Assembly: GCF_014397785.1 (NCBI RefSeq)
Contig: NZ_VZQQ01000014.1
Coordinates: 1 to 64,000, forward strand
Length of the DNA stretch: 64,000 nucleotides
Source of the DNA: Paraburkholderia podalyriae
GTDB taxonomy: Bacteria > Pseudomonadota > Gammaproteobacteria > Burkholderiales > Burkholderiaceae
Direction of reading: 5' to 3'
The notes under the pieces were generated by a model. The model was not told the origin of the DNA. It made no database searches and saw nothing but the letters and a program-made list of their open reading frames with translations. Each line of letters begins with the position of its first letter. The stretch's first letter is position 1. This document shows positions 28,954 through 37,609 of this stretch, one piece after another. The translations under genes and the position numbers were made by a program.

Positions 28954-29667
28954 ATGAGCGATCCGACTCCCCTGCCGCAGCGCGAAGACAACGACGACAC
29001 GCTCGGCTTTTGCCTCGCCGTGCTTTTCGACCTCGACGGCACGCTTGCCGACACGGCGCCCGACCTCGCGGCCGCCGTCAACAAGATGCGCCACGACCGG
29101 GGACTTGAGATGGTGCCGCTCGGAAAGCTGCGCCCGCTGGCTTCGGCCGGAGCGCGCGGACTCATCTGCGGCGCGTTCGGCATCGGGCCCGACCATCACG
29201 AATTCGCATCGATGCGCGAGGAGTTTCTCGCGAACTACGAAGCGGATCTGTGCATCGAGACGACACTCTTTCCGGGCATCGCCGAAGTGCTCGACGAACT
29301 CGACGCGCGTGGCGTGCGCTGGGGCATCGTCACCAACAAGGTCGCGCGACTCACCGAGCCGCTCGTTGCGCAACTTGGACTCGAGGAGCGCGCCGGCTGC
29401 GTGGTGAGCGGCGACACGACCCCACATTCGAAACCGCACCCCGCGCCGCTGCTGCACGCGGCTCGCGAGTTGGACATCGCGCCGGAGCGCGTCGTTTATA
29501 TCGGCGACGATCTGCGTGACGTGCAAGCCGGTTTTGCGGCCGGCATGAAGACCGTAGCCGCGGCGTACGGCTATTGCGGCAACGACATTCCGCCGACACG
29601 ATGGCACGCGCAGCACGTGGTGGAATCGACGGCCGCGTTGCAGACGCTGCTGCGCGACGTCGGCTGA
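28954..29667 (+). CDS. gph: Phosphoglycolate phosphatase
   Basis: A 237-residue HAD hydrolase. The nucleophile motif is LFDLDGTLADTAPDL (about residues 27-41), motif II is IVTNK, motif III follows as KPHPAPLL, and the acidic motif IV is YIGDDLRDVQAG. It dephosphorylates 2-phosphoglycolate, made during DNA repair or photorespiration-like reactions. A 20-residue N-terminal extension precedes the conserved part. It forms a ubiG-gph operon ending ahead of ssrA. Confidence 0.92.
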   Translation: MSDPTPLPQREDNDDTLGFCLAVLFDLDGTLADTAPDLAAAVNKMRHDRGLEMVPLGKLRPLASAGARGLICGAFGIGPDHHEFASMREEFLANYEADLCIETTLFPGIAEVLDELDARGVRWGIVTNKVARLTEPLVAQLGLEERAGCVVSGDTTPHSKPHPAPLLHAARELDIAPERVVYIGDDLRDVQAGFAAGMKTVAAAYGYCGNDIPPTRWHAQHVVESTAALQTLLRDVG

Positions 29668-29799
29668 CAGATCGGCTGAAAGGCGCGTCCGACACTTGCG
29701 CACCAGGTTGCATCATTCAGCGGCCATCCAAGAGTCCGGACGCCGCCCCCGATCTATTGTAAAATGTCCTTTGGCTCATATATGTGAGCAACGAACCGC

Positions 29800-30169
29800 G
29801 GGGGCGACCTGGTTTCGACAGGGGTTGCGAAGCGGCTAGGGCATGTCGAGGACCCGTCACCTCGTTAATCAATGGGAAAAACGTAACTGCAAACGACGAT
29901 ACGTTCGCACTGGCAGCCTAAGGGCCGCCGTCCTCTGCCTAGTTCACTGACGGGCTAGTGTCGCAAGACCGGTAGCAATACCGACAGAGGTCATATACGT
30001 CAGTTAAGCCTTGGCGGCGTCACGACGTCCGGGTCGAAAATTTAGTGAATCGCCGTAGCGCAGCGTGTTCGTCCGCGTCGCTGCGGTTAAATCAAAAGAC
30101 AGAACTAAACATGTAGAACTGGTCGTAGAGGACTTCTGGACGCGGGTTCGATTCCCGCCGCCTCCACCA
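29800..30169 (+). ncRNA. ssrA: Transfer-messenger RNA (tmRNA)
   Basis: A one-piece tmRNA of about 370 nt. The 5' end GGGGGCGACC pairs with the 3' end GCCTCCACCA to form the acceptor stem. The T-arm GGGTTCGATTCCC is intact and CCA is encoded. The resume codon GCA at 29889 opens the tag reading frame ANDDTFALAA, ending at TAA (29919-29921), the tag expected for Burkholderia. It rescues stalled ribosomes with SmpB and marks the nascent protein for degradation. A hairpin-like GCTCATATATGTGAGC lies just upstream at 29774-29789. Confidence 0.97.
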
Positions 30170-30198
30170 AACACTGGGCGTTCGCGATGAACGCCCCC

Positions 30199-30238
30199 GA
30201 AAAGCCCCGGCAGTGTAACGCTGCCGGGGCTTTTCATT
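30199..30238 (+). terminator. Intrinsic terminator after ssrA
   Basis: A perfect 15-bp stem (30199-30213 with 30221-30235) with a 7-base loop lies 30 bases after the tmRNA CCA end. The T-run TTTTCATTTT follows or overlaps the 3' arm. Confidence 0.92.
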
Positions 30239-30551
30239 TTCGGCACCCCGCAACGCTTCGCGGGGCAAGTCAGGCGCCCTCGTTTGCTCAGCGGGACACT
30301 CAACACGAGCCGGTAAATCCGCAGCCGCTGCCTATACTCGAAAACTCGAAACAGGTCGTCGCTCGTCAAGCACGTCGTCGAAATCACTACGCGGCCGACA
30401 AGCAGGCGGGCGATGCAAAGGGAGACGGCTTCAAGGAAATCTGGCACATCGCCAAGCCTTGAGACACCGAACCGGCTGGCAGATGGGCCGGAATTCACCA
30501 GCCGCAAAGCACAACGCCGACCCACGGGCCGGCGTTGCGTCAAACCAGGAA
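30239..30551. other. Unassigned region downstream of ssrA
   Basis: About 310 bases with no gene that I can support. A further stem-loop lies at 30512-30537 (CAACGCCG with CGGCGTTG). The 3' end of ssrA is a common phage and island integration site, but no integrase and no second copy of the tmRNA 3' end are in this window, so no attachment site can be called. ORFs crossing this stretch overlap the tmRNA or its terminator and look spurious. Confidence 0.5.
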
Positions 30552-30570
30552 GCTCGGGCAAAGCCCGAGC
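30552..30570 (-). terminator. Hairpin after the small secreted-protein gene
   Basis: GCTCGGGC and GCCCGAGC pair perfectly around AAA, 7 bases beyond the minus-strand stop codon. The T-run after it is weak (TTCCTGGTTT), so it is a likely but imperfect terminator. Confidence 0.5.
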
Positions 30571-30576
30571 GAACGC

Positions 30577-30843
30577 TCATTCGTCTTTCGGGCACTGCAG
30601 ATTGCAGCCGCTCGGATCGCCCAGGTCACCGCGCTTGCGCGCCTGCGAGCGTTGGCCGTGCTGATACTTGTTCGACGGCGCGGACGCGGCGAACGGCATC
30701 TGCGGATGCTCGTTGAGGCGGAATTCGTCGTTCAGGATGCCGCCTGGCACGCCAGGCGAGTTTTGCGCGAAGGCAACGGAAACGGTGGCGCAAAGCACAC
30801 CAGCCGCGGCAGCGGCGGCACATGCGTGGAGAAGAGCTTTCAT
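30577..30843 (-). CDS. Small secreted protein of unknown function
   Basis: An 88-residue protein with a clear signal peptide (MKALLHACAAAAAAGVLC core, cut near AFAQ) and a mature part of about 60 residues ending GDLGDPSGCNLQCPKDE. The C-terminal CNLQC pair could form a disulfide or bind metal. Similar short exported proteins are, from memory, common in Burkholderia-type genomes, but I know of no function. It stands alone between the ssrA region and the formate dehydrogenase regulator, with a hairpin at its 3' end. Confidence 0.7.
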   Translation of the reverse strand: MKALLHACAAAAAAGVLCATVSVAFAQNSPGVPGGILNDEFRLNEHPQMPFAASAPSNKYQHGQRSQARKRGDLGDPSGCNLQCPKDE

Positions 30844-30973
30844 GTCGGTTCGGCGCGTCTTGGCGCGCGGTTAGAGCGGATGCGAAGCCAAGAGAGTAGC
30901 CGAAACCGACGAGCCGCGCAGCGGCGCGCTCGGAGCACCATCGCTTTTCTGATTACAGGCTCTTACGCCGCCG

Positions 30974-32053
30974 TTACGCGAGCGCGCCGCCGAGCCCCTC
31001 GTGCACATCGAGAAGCCTGCCGCAGTCGCGCGGATCATAGCCGTCGAGCTGCTCGACGCGATGGTGAAACGCGCTGCCGCGCAGCAGATCGATCACTGTC
31101 GCGAGCGGCGCGCGAGCGAGATGCGCGCGGTCGCACGCGAAGTAATAGTCCTCATCGACGATCGGAATGAAGTCGAGCCCGAAATGATGCGCGGCCGGCT
31201 CGACGCCGAAGCCTATGTCCGCCATGCCACTCGCGACGAAAGCCGCGATCGCCGAGTGCGTCAATTCGGTCGACGCATAACCGTTGACGCGGTCCGGGTC
31301 CACACCCAGCTGTCGCAGCGCAAGATCGAGCAGCATCCGCGTACCCGAGCCCGGCTGGCGGTTGACGAAACGGATGTCGTCGCGGGCAAGGTCGCCGAGC
31401 CCGCCGATCCGCTTCGGATTGCCCTTGCCGACGAAGAGCCCCTGCTTGCGCCGGGTCAGATGCACGAGCACATGGCGCTGCGGATCGAGCCAGCGCCGGT
31501 AGGTATCGGCGCACACCGAACGAAACTCGCCAAGCGGCAGATGAAAGCCCGCCAGATCGCACTCGCCGCGCGCGAGCGCGCTGACCGCGTCGGCACTGTC
31601 GCGATATTTGATCTCGACCGGTAGATCTTTGGCGACGAGCGCGGTGACGAGCGCGGCCACCGCATAACCATGCGACGCGTGAATCCGCACGTCATCGGCG
31701 GGGGGCGCGAGCCAGCGATTCAGATCGCTCGCCACTTCGCTCGCGAGCGCCTGCAGATTGCCGCCGAGCCGCTCGCCGCAGAGTCGCTGTCCGCGCAGCA
31801 CCGCATGACCGAGCTCGGACAGCACGGAGCCGCGCCCGCGCTCTTTCGCGATCAGCGGACCGCCGAGCCGCTCCTCGATGCTGCGCAGCAAACCCCATGC
31901 GTGCCGATAGGACAAACCCTTACGCGCCGCGGCCTGCGCAATGCTGCCAGATTCGTTGACGAGCGCGAGCAGCGGCATCACGTCCGTCAGGCTGGCCTCG
32001 CGGCCGTCCGCGCCCTTCACCACCAGCTCGACCTGGCATTCGATTCTGACCAT
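30974..32053 (-). CDS. Formate dehydrogenase operon regulator: ModE-type HTH with PBP-like ligand domain
   Basis: A 359-residue regulator. Residues about 1-110 form a ModE/LysR-like winged helix (VNESGSIAQAAARKGLSYRHAWGLL). Residues about 130-340 resemble a periplasmic-binding-protein fold of the molybdate-binding kind (FVNRQPGSGTRMLLD; ADIGFGVEPAAHHFGLDFIP). It is divergent from the fds operon with only 135 bases between start codons, the position of FdsR in Cupriavidus. Its ligand could be molybdate, formate or a related molecule; none can be read from the sequence. Confidence 0.82.
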   Translation of the reverse strand: MVRIECQVELVVKGADGREASLTDVMPLLALVNESGSIAQAAARKGLSYRHAWGLLRSIEERLGGPLIAKERGRGSVLSELGHAVLRGQRLCGERLGGNLQALASEVASDLNRWLAPPADDVRIHASHGYAVAALVTALVAKDLPVEIKYRDSADAVSALARGECDLAGFHLPLGEFRSVCADTYRRWLDPQRHVLVHLTRRKQGLFVGKGNPKRIGGLGDLARDDIRFVNRQPGSGTRMLLDLALRQLGVDPDRVNGYASTELTHSAIAAFVASGMADIGFGVEPAAHHFGLDFIPIVDEDYYFACDRAHLARAPLATVIDLLRGSAFHHRVEQLDGYDPRDCGRLLDVHEGLGGALA

Positions 32054-32188
32054 ATATGTTGAACTCTTTCCTATTGCACGCGCCGGTTCGCCCGCCTATC
32101 TTTCGGCTATACCATATCGAATAAGCGAAGCATACGTGCCTGTATTATGAATAACAAGTGCATATATCGCTTTGGAGGAGCCCCCACT

Positions 32189-32674
32189 TTGGACGATTCT
32201 CTCGCCACGGCGCCGGATCAGCTCGTGCAACGTCACGCGCAGCCGGGCCGCACTCTGATCACGATCCTGCACGCGATCCAGGACGAACTCGGCTATGTGC
32301 CGCCCGCGGCGGTCGAACCGCTCGCGCGCGCGCTGAACCTGTCACGCGCGGAAGTGCACGGCGTCATCACCTACTACCATCACTTTCGCACCACGCCGGC
32401 CGCGCCCGTCACGGTGCAGCTTTGCCGCGCCGAAGCGTGCCGCAGCATGGGCACCGAGGCGCTCGCACAGCACATCGAAGCGCACACCGGTTGCCGCTTC
32501 GATGCCGGTCACCATGACGGCGCAACGGTAGAACTCGAATCGGTGTACTGCCTCGGCCAATGCGCGCTGTCGCCGGCGCTGATGCTCAACGGCACATTGC
32601 ACGCGCGCGTGTCGCCGCAGAAATTCGATGCGCTATTCGCCGCAGCCCGCAAACGCGTGGGGGTGCCGGCATGA
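32189..32674 (+). CDS. fdsG: NAD-dependent formate dehydrogenase gamma subunit
   Basis: A 161-residue NuoE-like thioredoxin-fold subunit with one [2Fe-2S] cluster. Its four cysteines are in CRAEACRSMG and CLGQCALSPA, and HAIQDELGYVPP and HGVITYYHHFR are the family blocks. A TTG start at 32189 is preferred because GGAGGAG stands 9 bases before it. An ATG at 32147 is in frame and would give 175 residues but lacks a ribosome site. It overlaps fdsB by four bases (ATGA). It passes electrons between the formate site and the flavin subunit. Confidence 0.92.
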   Translation: MDDSLATAPDQLVQRHAQPGRTLITILHAIQDELGYVPPAAVEPLARALNLSRAEVHGVITYYHHFRTTPAAPVTVQLCRAEACRSMGTEALAQHIEAHTGCRFDAGHHDGATVELESVYCLGQCALSPALMLNGTLHARVSPQKFDALFAAARKRVGVPA

Positions 32675-34245
32675 CGCGCCTCTATGTTCCGCGAGACTCT
32701 TCGGCGCTCGCGCTCGGCGCCGATGCACTGGCTGAAGCCATCAGCAGCGAAGCCGCGCGCCGCGGCGTGGAAATCGAACTGATCCGCAACGGTTCGCGCG
32801 GCTTGCTGTGGCTTGAACCGCTCGTCGAAGTCGCGACGCCTGAAGGCCGCATCGGCTATGCGAATGTCGACGTCGAAGACGTCGCCGCGTTGTTCGACGC
32901 GGGCTTCATCGACGGCGGCGAGCATGCGCGGCGCGTCGGCGTGGTCGACGAGATTCCGTATCTGAAGAAGCAGCAGCGCCTGACCTTCGCGCGCATCGGC
33001 ATCACCGACCCGCTGTCCATCGACGACTACGTCGCGCATGGTGGCCTCGAAGGCCTGCGCAACGCGCTGCAAGCCAACGGCGACACCGCGTGCGAAGCCT
33101 TGATCGAATCGGGTCTGCGCGGCCGCGGCGGCGCGGCCTTCCCGGCCGGGATCAAGTGGCGCACCGTGCGCGCCGCCAAGGCTGCGCAGAAGTACATCGT
33201 CTGCAATGCCGACGAAGGCGACTCGGGCACCTTCTCCGATCGTCTCGTGATGGAAAGCGATCCGTACGTGCTGATCGAAGGCATGATCATCGCGGGCATC
33301 GTGACCGGCGCGAGCGTCGGCTACATCTATGTGCGCAGCGAATACCCGCACTCGATCGCGACGCTCGAAGCGGCCATCGCCCGCGCGCGTCAAGCTGGCT
33401 GGCTCGGCGACAGCGTGCTGTCGAGCGGGCAGCGCTTCGAGCTGTTCGTCGCGAAAGGCGCGGGCTCGTATGTGTGCGGCGAGGAAACCGCGCTGCTCGA
33501 ATCGCTCGAAGGCAAGCGCGGCATCGTTCGCGCGAAGCCGCCGGTGCCCGCGCTCGCGGGTCTCTACGGCCAGCCCACCGTGATCAACAACGTGATCACG
33601 CTCGCCACGGTGCCGATCATCTTCGCGCGCGGCGCGGCGTTCTATAAGGACTTCGGCATGGGCCGCTCGCGCGGCACGCTGCCGTTCCAGCTGGCCGGCA
33701 ACATCAAGCGAGGCGGCCTCGTCGAACTCGCGTTCGGCGTGACGCTGCGCGAACTGCTCGACGACTTCGGCGGCGGCACCGCGAGCGGCCGGCCGGCGCG
33801 CGCGGTGCAGGTGGGCGGTCCGCTCGGCACCTATCTGCCGCCAAGCCAGTGGGACATTCCGATGGACTACGAAGCCTATGCGGCGGTCGGCGCGGTGATC
33901 GGCCACGGCGGTCTGGTCGTGCATGACGACACGTCGAACCTTGCCGAACTCGCGCAATACGCGATGCACTTCTGCGCACTCGAATCGTGCGGCAAATGCA
34001 CGCCGTGCCGGATCGGCTCAACGCGCGGCGTCGAGGTGATCGCGCGGATTCGGAATGGCGACACGTCGACGCGTCAGGTGCAATTGCTGCGCGATCTGTG
34101 CGATACGATGGTGTCCGGCTCGCTGTGCGCGATGGGCGGCATGACGCCGTATCCGGTGTTGTCCGCGCTCGATCATTTCCCTGAAGACTTCGGTCTCGCC
34201 GCCGATCCCACTGCCGACCACGCCACCAAAGCGGCCGCGGCCTGA
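32671..34245 (+). CDS. fdsB: NAD-dependent formate dehydrogenase beta subunit
   Basis: A 524-residue NuoF-like diaphorase subunit. An N-terminal thioredoxin-like region is followed by the FMN/NAD site (GLRGRGGAAFPAGIKW; CNADEGDSGTFSDR), the block GSYVCGEETALLESLEG and the [4Fe-4S] ligands CGKCTPCRIGSTRG. It hands electrons from the iron-sulfur chain to NAD via FMN. The ATG is at 32671, inside the fdsG stop. It lies 15 bases before fdsA. Confidence 0.96.
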   Translation: MTRLYVPRDSSALALGADALAEAISSEAARRGVEIELIRNGSRGLLWLEPLVEVATPEGRIGYANVDVEDVAALFDAGFIDGGEHARRVGVVDEIPYLKKQQRLTFARIGITDPLSIDDYVAHGGLEGLRNALQANGDTACEALIESGLRGRGGAAFPAGIKWRTVRAAKAAQKYIVCNADEGDSGTFSDRLVMESDPYVLIEGMIIAGIVTGASVGYIYVRSEYPHSIATLEAAIARARQAGWLGDSVLSSGQRFELFVAKGAGSYVCGEETALLESLEGKRGIVRAKPPVPALAGLYGQPTVINNVITLATVPIIFARGAAFYKDFGMGRSRGTLPFQLAGNIKRGGLVELAFGVTLRELLDDFGGGTASGRPARAVQVGGPLGTYLPPSQWDIPMDYEAYAAVGAVIGHGGLVVHDDTSNLAELAQYAMHFCALESCGKCTPCRIGSTRGVEVIARIRNGDTSTRQVQLLRDLCDTMVSGSLCAMGGMTPYPVLSALDHFPEDFGLAADPTADHATKAAAA

Positions 34246-34260
34246 CTCCAGGAGTTCACC

Positions 34261-37245
34261 ATGTCCGACCAGTTCAACTCCCCCGCCGGCGCCCCGAAGG
34301 AAGTCCCCTTGGGGGGCGGCTGCGGCTCAGGCAACTGCGCATGCAAGTCGCAAGCCCTGGCACGCGCCGCCTACCCCTTCTCCGACGAAACCGACTACGG
34401 CACCCCGGCCCGCCACTCGGACGTCGACGTGACGCTCGAAATCGACGGCCAGGCGGTGACCGTACCGGCCGGCACGTCGGTGATGCGCGCGGCGGCCGAA
34501 GCCGGCGTCAACGTGCCGAAGCTGTGCGCGACCGATTCGCTCGAACCGTTCGGCTCGTGCCGCCTGTGTCTCGTCGAAATCGAAGGGCGGCGCGGCTATC
34601 CGGCCTCATGCACGACGCCGGTCGAAGCCGGCATGAAGGTGCGCACGCAGACCGACCGTCTGCAGTCGCTGCGTCGCAATGTGATGGAGCTGTACATCTC
34701 CGACCATCCGCTCGATTGCCTGACCTGCCCCGCCAACGGCGACTGCGAACTGCAGGACATGGCGGGCGTGACCGGCCTGCGCGAAGTGCGCTACGGCTTC
34801 GACGGCGCGAATCATCTGAAGGACGAAAAGGACGAATCGAATCCGTACTTCACATACGACCCGGCGAAGTGCATCGTCTGTAATCGCTGCGTGCGCGCGT
34901 GCGAGGAAACCCAGGGCACGTTCGCGCTGACGATCACCGGGCGCGGCTTCGAATCGCGCGTCGCGGCCAGCGAGAACCAGCCGTTCATGGAATCGGAGTG
35001 CGTGTCGTGCGGCGCGTGCGTGGCCGCGTGCCCGACCGCGACCTTGCAGGAAAAGTCCGTCGTGATGCTCGGCCAGCCCGAGCACTCGGTCGTCACCACC
35101 TGCGCGTATTGCGGCGTCGGCTGCTCGTTCAAGGCCGAGATGAAGGGCAATCAGGTCGTGCGGATGGTGCCGCACAAGAACGGCCACGCCAACGAAGGTC
35201 ATGCATGCGTAAAGGGCCGCTTTGCGTGGGGCTACGCGACGCACAAGGACCGCATCACGAAGCCGATGATCCGCGCGAAGATCACCGACCCGTGGCGCGA
35301 AGTCAGCTGGGACGAAGCGATCTCGTACGCGGCGTCGGAATTCCGCCGCATCCAGGCGAAGCATGGCCGCGATTCGATCGGCGGTATCACGTCCTCGCGC
35401 TGCACGAACGAGGAAACCTACCTCGTGCAGAAGCTCGTGCGCGCCGCGTTCGGCAACAACAATGTCGACACCTGCGCGCGCGTCTGCCACTCGCCGACCG
35501 GCTATGGCCTGAAGACGACGCTCGGCGAATCGGCCGGCACGCAGACGTTCGCCTCCGTCGACAAAGCCGACGTGATCATGGTGATCGGCGCGAATCCGAC
35601 CGATGGCCACCCGGTGTTCGCCTCGCGTCTGAAGCGGCGCGTGCGCGAGGGGGCGAAGCTGATCGTCGTCGATCCGCGCCGGATCGACATCGTCGATACG
35701 CCGCACGTGAAAGCGTCGCATCATCTGCAATTGCGGCCCGGCACCAACGTCGCGATCGTCAACGCGCTCGCGCATGTGATCGTCACCGAAGGCCTGCTCG
35801 ACCAGCCGTTCGTCGCCGAGCGCTGCGAAACGCGCGCGTTCGAGCAGTGGCGCGATTTCGTCGCGCTGCCGGAGAACTCGCCCGAAGCGACCGAAGCAGC
35901 GAGCGGCGTACCCGCGCAGCAGGTGCGCGAAGCCGCCCGCATCTACGCGAGCGCCGGCAACGCCGCGATCTACTACGGCCTCGGCGTCACCGAACACGCG
36001 CAAGGCTCGACGATGGTGATCGGCATCGCGAACCTCGCGATGGCGACCGGCAACATCGGCCGCGAAGGTGTCGGCGTGAATCCGCTGCGCGGCCAGAACA
36101 ACGTGCAGGGTTCGTGCGACATGGGCTCGTTCCCGCACGAACTGCCGGGCTACCGCCATATCAGCGATACCGTTACGCGCACGCTGTTCGAGGAAGCGTG
36201 GAACGTCACGTTGCAGCCGGAACCCGGCCTGCGTATTCCGAACATGTTCGACGCCGCCGTGCACGGCACCTTCAAGGGCCTGTACTGCCAGGGCGAAGAC
36301 ATCGTGCAGTCGGATCCGAACACGCATCACGTGTCGGCGGCGCTGTCGTCGATGGAATGCATCGTCGTGCAGGACATCTTTCTCAACGAGACCGCCAAGT
36401 ACGCGCACGTGCTGCTGCCCGGTTCGTCGTTCCTCGAAAAGGACGGCACCTTCACCAACGCGGAGCGCCGCATCTCGCGCGTGCGCCGCGTGATGCCGCC
36501 GGTGCCGGGTTACGCCGACTGGGAAGTCACGGTGCTGCTCTCGCGCGCGCTCGGCTATGAAATGGACTACACGCATCCGTCGCAGATCATGGACGAGATC
36601 GCGCGGCTCACGCCGACCTTCCACGGCGTGTCGTACCGGAAGCTCGACGAAATGGGCAGCATCCAGTGGCCGTGCAACGAGGACGCGCCCGACGGCACGC
36701 CGACGATGCACGTCGATACCTTCGTGCGCGGCAAGGGCAAGTTCGTGATCACGAAGTTCATCGCATCGCCGGAGAAGGTCACGCGCAAATATCCGCTGCT
36801 GATGACGACCGGCCGCATCCTGTCGCAGTACAACGTCGGCGCGCAGACGCGCCGCACCGAGAACTCGCGCTGGCACGAGGAAGACCGGCTCGAACTGCAT
36901 CCGCACGATGCGGACGAACGCGGCATCAAAACCGGCGACTGGGTCGGCATCGAATCGCGCGCGGGGCAGACCGTATTGCGCGCCAAGGTGACGGAGCGGA
37001 TGCAGCCGGGCGTCGTCTATACGACGTTCCACTTCCCCGAATCGGGTGCGAACGTGATCACGACCGACAGCTCCGACTGGGCGACCAACTGCCCCGAATA
37101 CAAAGTGACCGCGGTGCAGGTGATGCCGGTCGAGCAGCCGTCGCAATGGCAGCAGGAGTATTCGCGCTTCAATAGCGAACAGCTCGAGCTGCTGAAGCAG
37201 CGCGAGTTGGCCAATGCGGCCGCGGCCGCCACCGCGGGCAAGTGA
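34261..37245 (+). CDS. fdsA: NAD-dependent formate dehydrogenase alpha (catalytic) subunit
   Basis: A 994-residue molybdenum or tungsten bis-MGD enzyme. In order it has a Cys-rich leader (CGSGNCACK), a [2Fe-2S] ferredoxin domain (CRLCLVEIEG), a His-Cys3 cluster (CLTCPANGDC), two [4Fe-4S] motifs (CIVCNRCVRAC; CVSCGACVAACP), the cluster of the catalytic domain (CAYCGVGCSF) and the molybdopterin domains. The metal ligand is Cys409 in VCHSPTGYG, so it is a cysteine, not a selenocysteine, enzyme. It oxidises formate to CO2 in the cytoplasm. Its stop codon region overlaps the start of the fdsD reading frame. Confidence 0.97.
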   Translation: MSDQFNSPAGAPKEVPLGGGCGSGNCACKSQALARAAYPFSDETDYGTPARHSDVDVTLEIDGQAVTVPAGTSVMRAAAEAGVNVPKLCATDSLEPFGSCRLCLVEIEGRRGYPASCTTPVEAGMKVRTQTDRLQSLRRNVMELYISDHPLDCLTCPANGDCELQDMAGVTGLREVRYGFDGANHLKDEKDESNPYFTYDPAKCIVCNRCVRACEETQGTFALTITGRGFESRVAASENQPFMESECVSCGACVAACPTATLQEKSVVMLGQPEHSVVTTCAYCGVGCSFKAEMKGNQVVRMVPHKNGHANEGHACVKGRFAWGYATHKDRITKPMIRAKITDPWREVSWDEAISYAASEFRRIQAKHGRDSIGGITSSRCTNEETYLVQKLVRAAFGNNNVDTCARVCHSPTGYGLKTTLGESAGTQTFASVDKADVIMVIGANPTDGHPVFASRLKRRVREGAKLIVVDPRRIDIVDTPHVKASHHLQLRPGTNVAIVNALAHVIVTEGLLDQPFVAERCETRAFEQWRDFVALPENSPEATEAASGVPAQQVREAARIYASAGNAAIYYGLGVTEHAQGSTMVIGIANLAMATGNIGREGVGVNPLRGQNNVQGSCDMGSFPHELPGYRHISDTVTRTLFEEAWNVTLQPEPGLRIPNMFDAAVHGTFKGLYCQGEDIVQSDPNTHHVSAALSSMECIVVQDIFLNETAKYAHVLLPGSSFLEKDGTFTNAERRISRVRRVMPPVPGYADWEVTVLLSRALGYEMDYTHPSQIMDEIARLTPTFHGVSYRKLDEMGSIQWPCNEDAPDGTPTMHVDTFVRGKGKFVITKFIASPEKVTRKYPLLMTTGRILSQYNVGAQTRRTENSRWHEEDRLELHPHDADERGIKTGDWVGIESRAGQTVLRAKVTERMQPGVVYTTFHFPESGANVITTDSSDWATNCPEYKVTAVQVMPVEQPSQWQQEYSRFNSEQLELLKQRELANAAAAATAGK

Positions 37246-37253
37246 GACGAGCG

Positions 37254-37508
37254 ATGGACAAACGGAATCTGATCGACATGGCGAACCGGATCGGCGACTT
37301 CTTCGAGTCGATGCCCGATCACGAGGAAGCGCTGACCGGCGTCGCCGAGCATATCCGCCGCTCCTGGGAGCCGCGCATGCGGCGCGCGCTGCTAGCGACG
37401 CTCGATGAAGCGCCGGACACGTATGGCATCGCGCTATCGGACTTCACGCGCGAGGCGATCGTCAGGTATCGCGAGAAGTTGACGCCTGCGCAGGCGCCAG
37501 CGGCTTAG
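37254..37508 (+). CDS. fdsD: Formate dehydrogenase delta subunit
   Basis: An 84-residue protein of the FdsD family: MDKRNLIDMANRIGDFFESMPD, then HIRRSWEPRMRRALL. It is a small helical subunit of the soluble formate dehydrogenase, required for maturation or stability in Cupriavidus. The ATG at 37254 is chosen; a GTG at 37242 is in frame and would overlap the fdsA stop. In Cupriavidus fdsC lies between fdsA and fdsD; here fdsC is absent from this position. Confidence 0.9.
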   Translation: MDKRNLIDMANRIGDFFESMPDHEEALTGVAEHIRRSWEPRMRRALLATLDEAPDTYGIALSDFTREAIVRYREKLTPAQAPAA

Positions 37509-37609
37509 GCTTTAGGCCGTTCGCTCGATCACCGGGGCGCGGCGGCGCAATCCCTGCCGCTCGCGTGCTTGTGCCCACGGGCCACGCAACGGGAAACAGG
37601 CGGCTGTGA

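Noticed and set aside
30004..30561. 185-residue minus-strand ORF across the tmRNA and its terminator
   Set aside because: It is antisense to ssrA and includes the reverse of the T-arm and terminator hairpin; no domain is recognised. It is a known kind of spurious call.
34606..37146. 846-codon minus-strand ORF opposite fdsA
   Set aside because: fdsA has unmistakable domains over the same bases; the antisense translation is His/Arg/Val-rich shadow.
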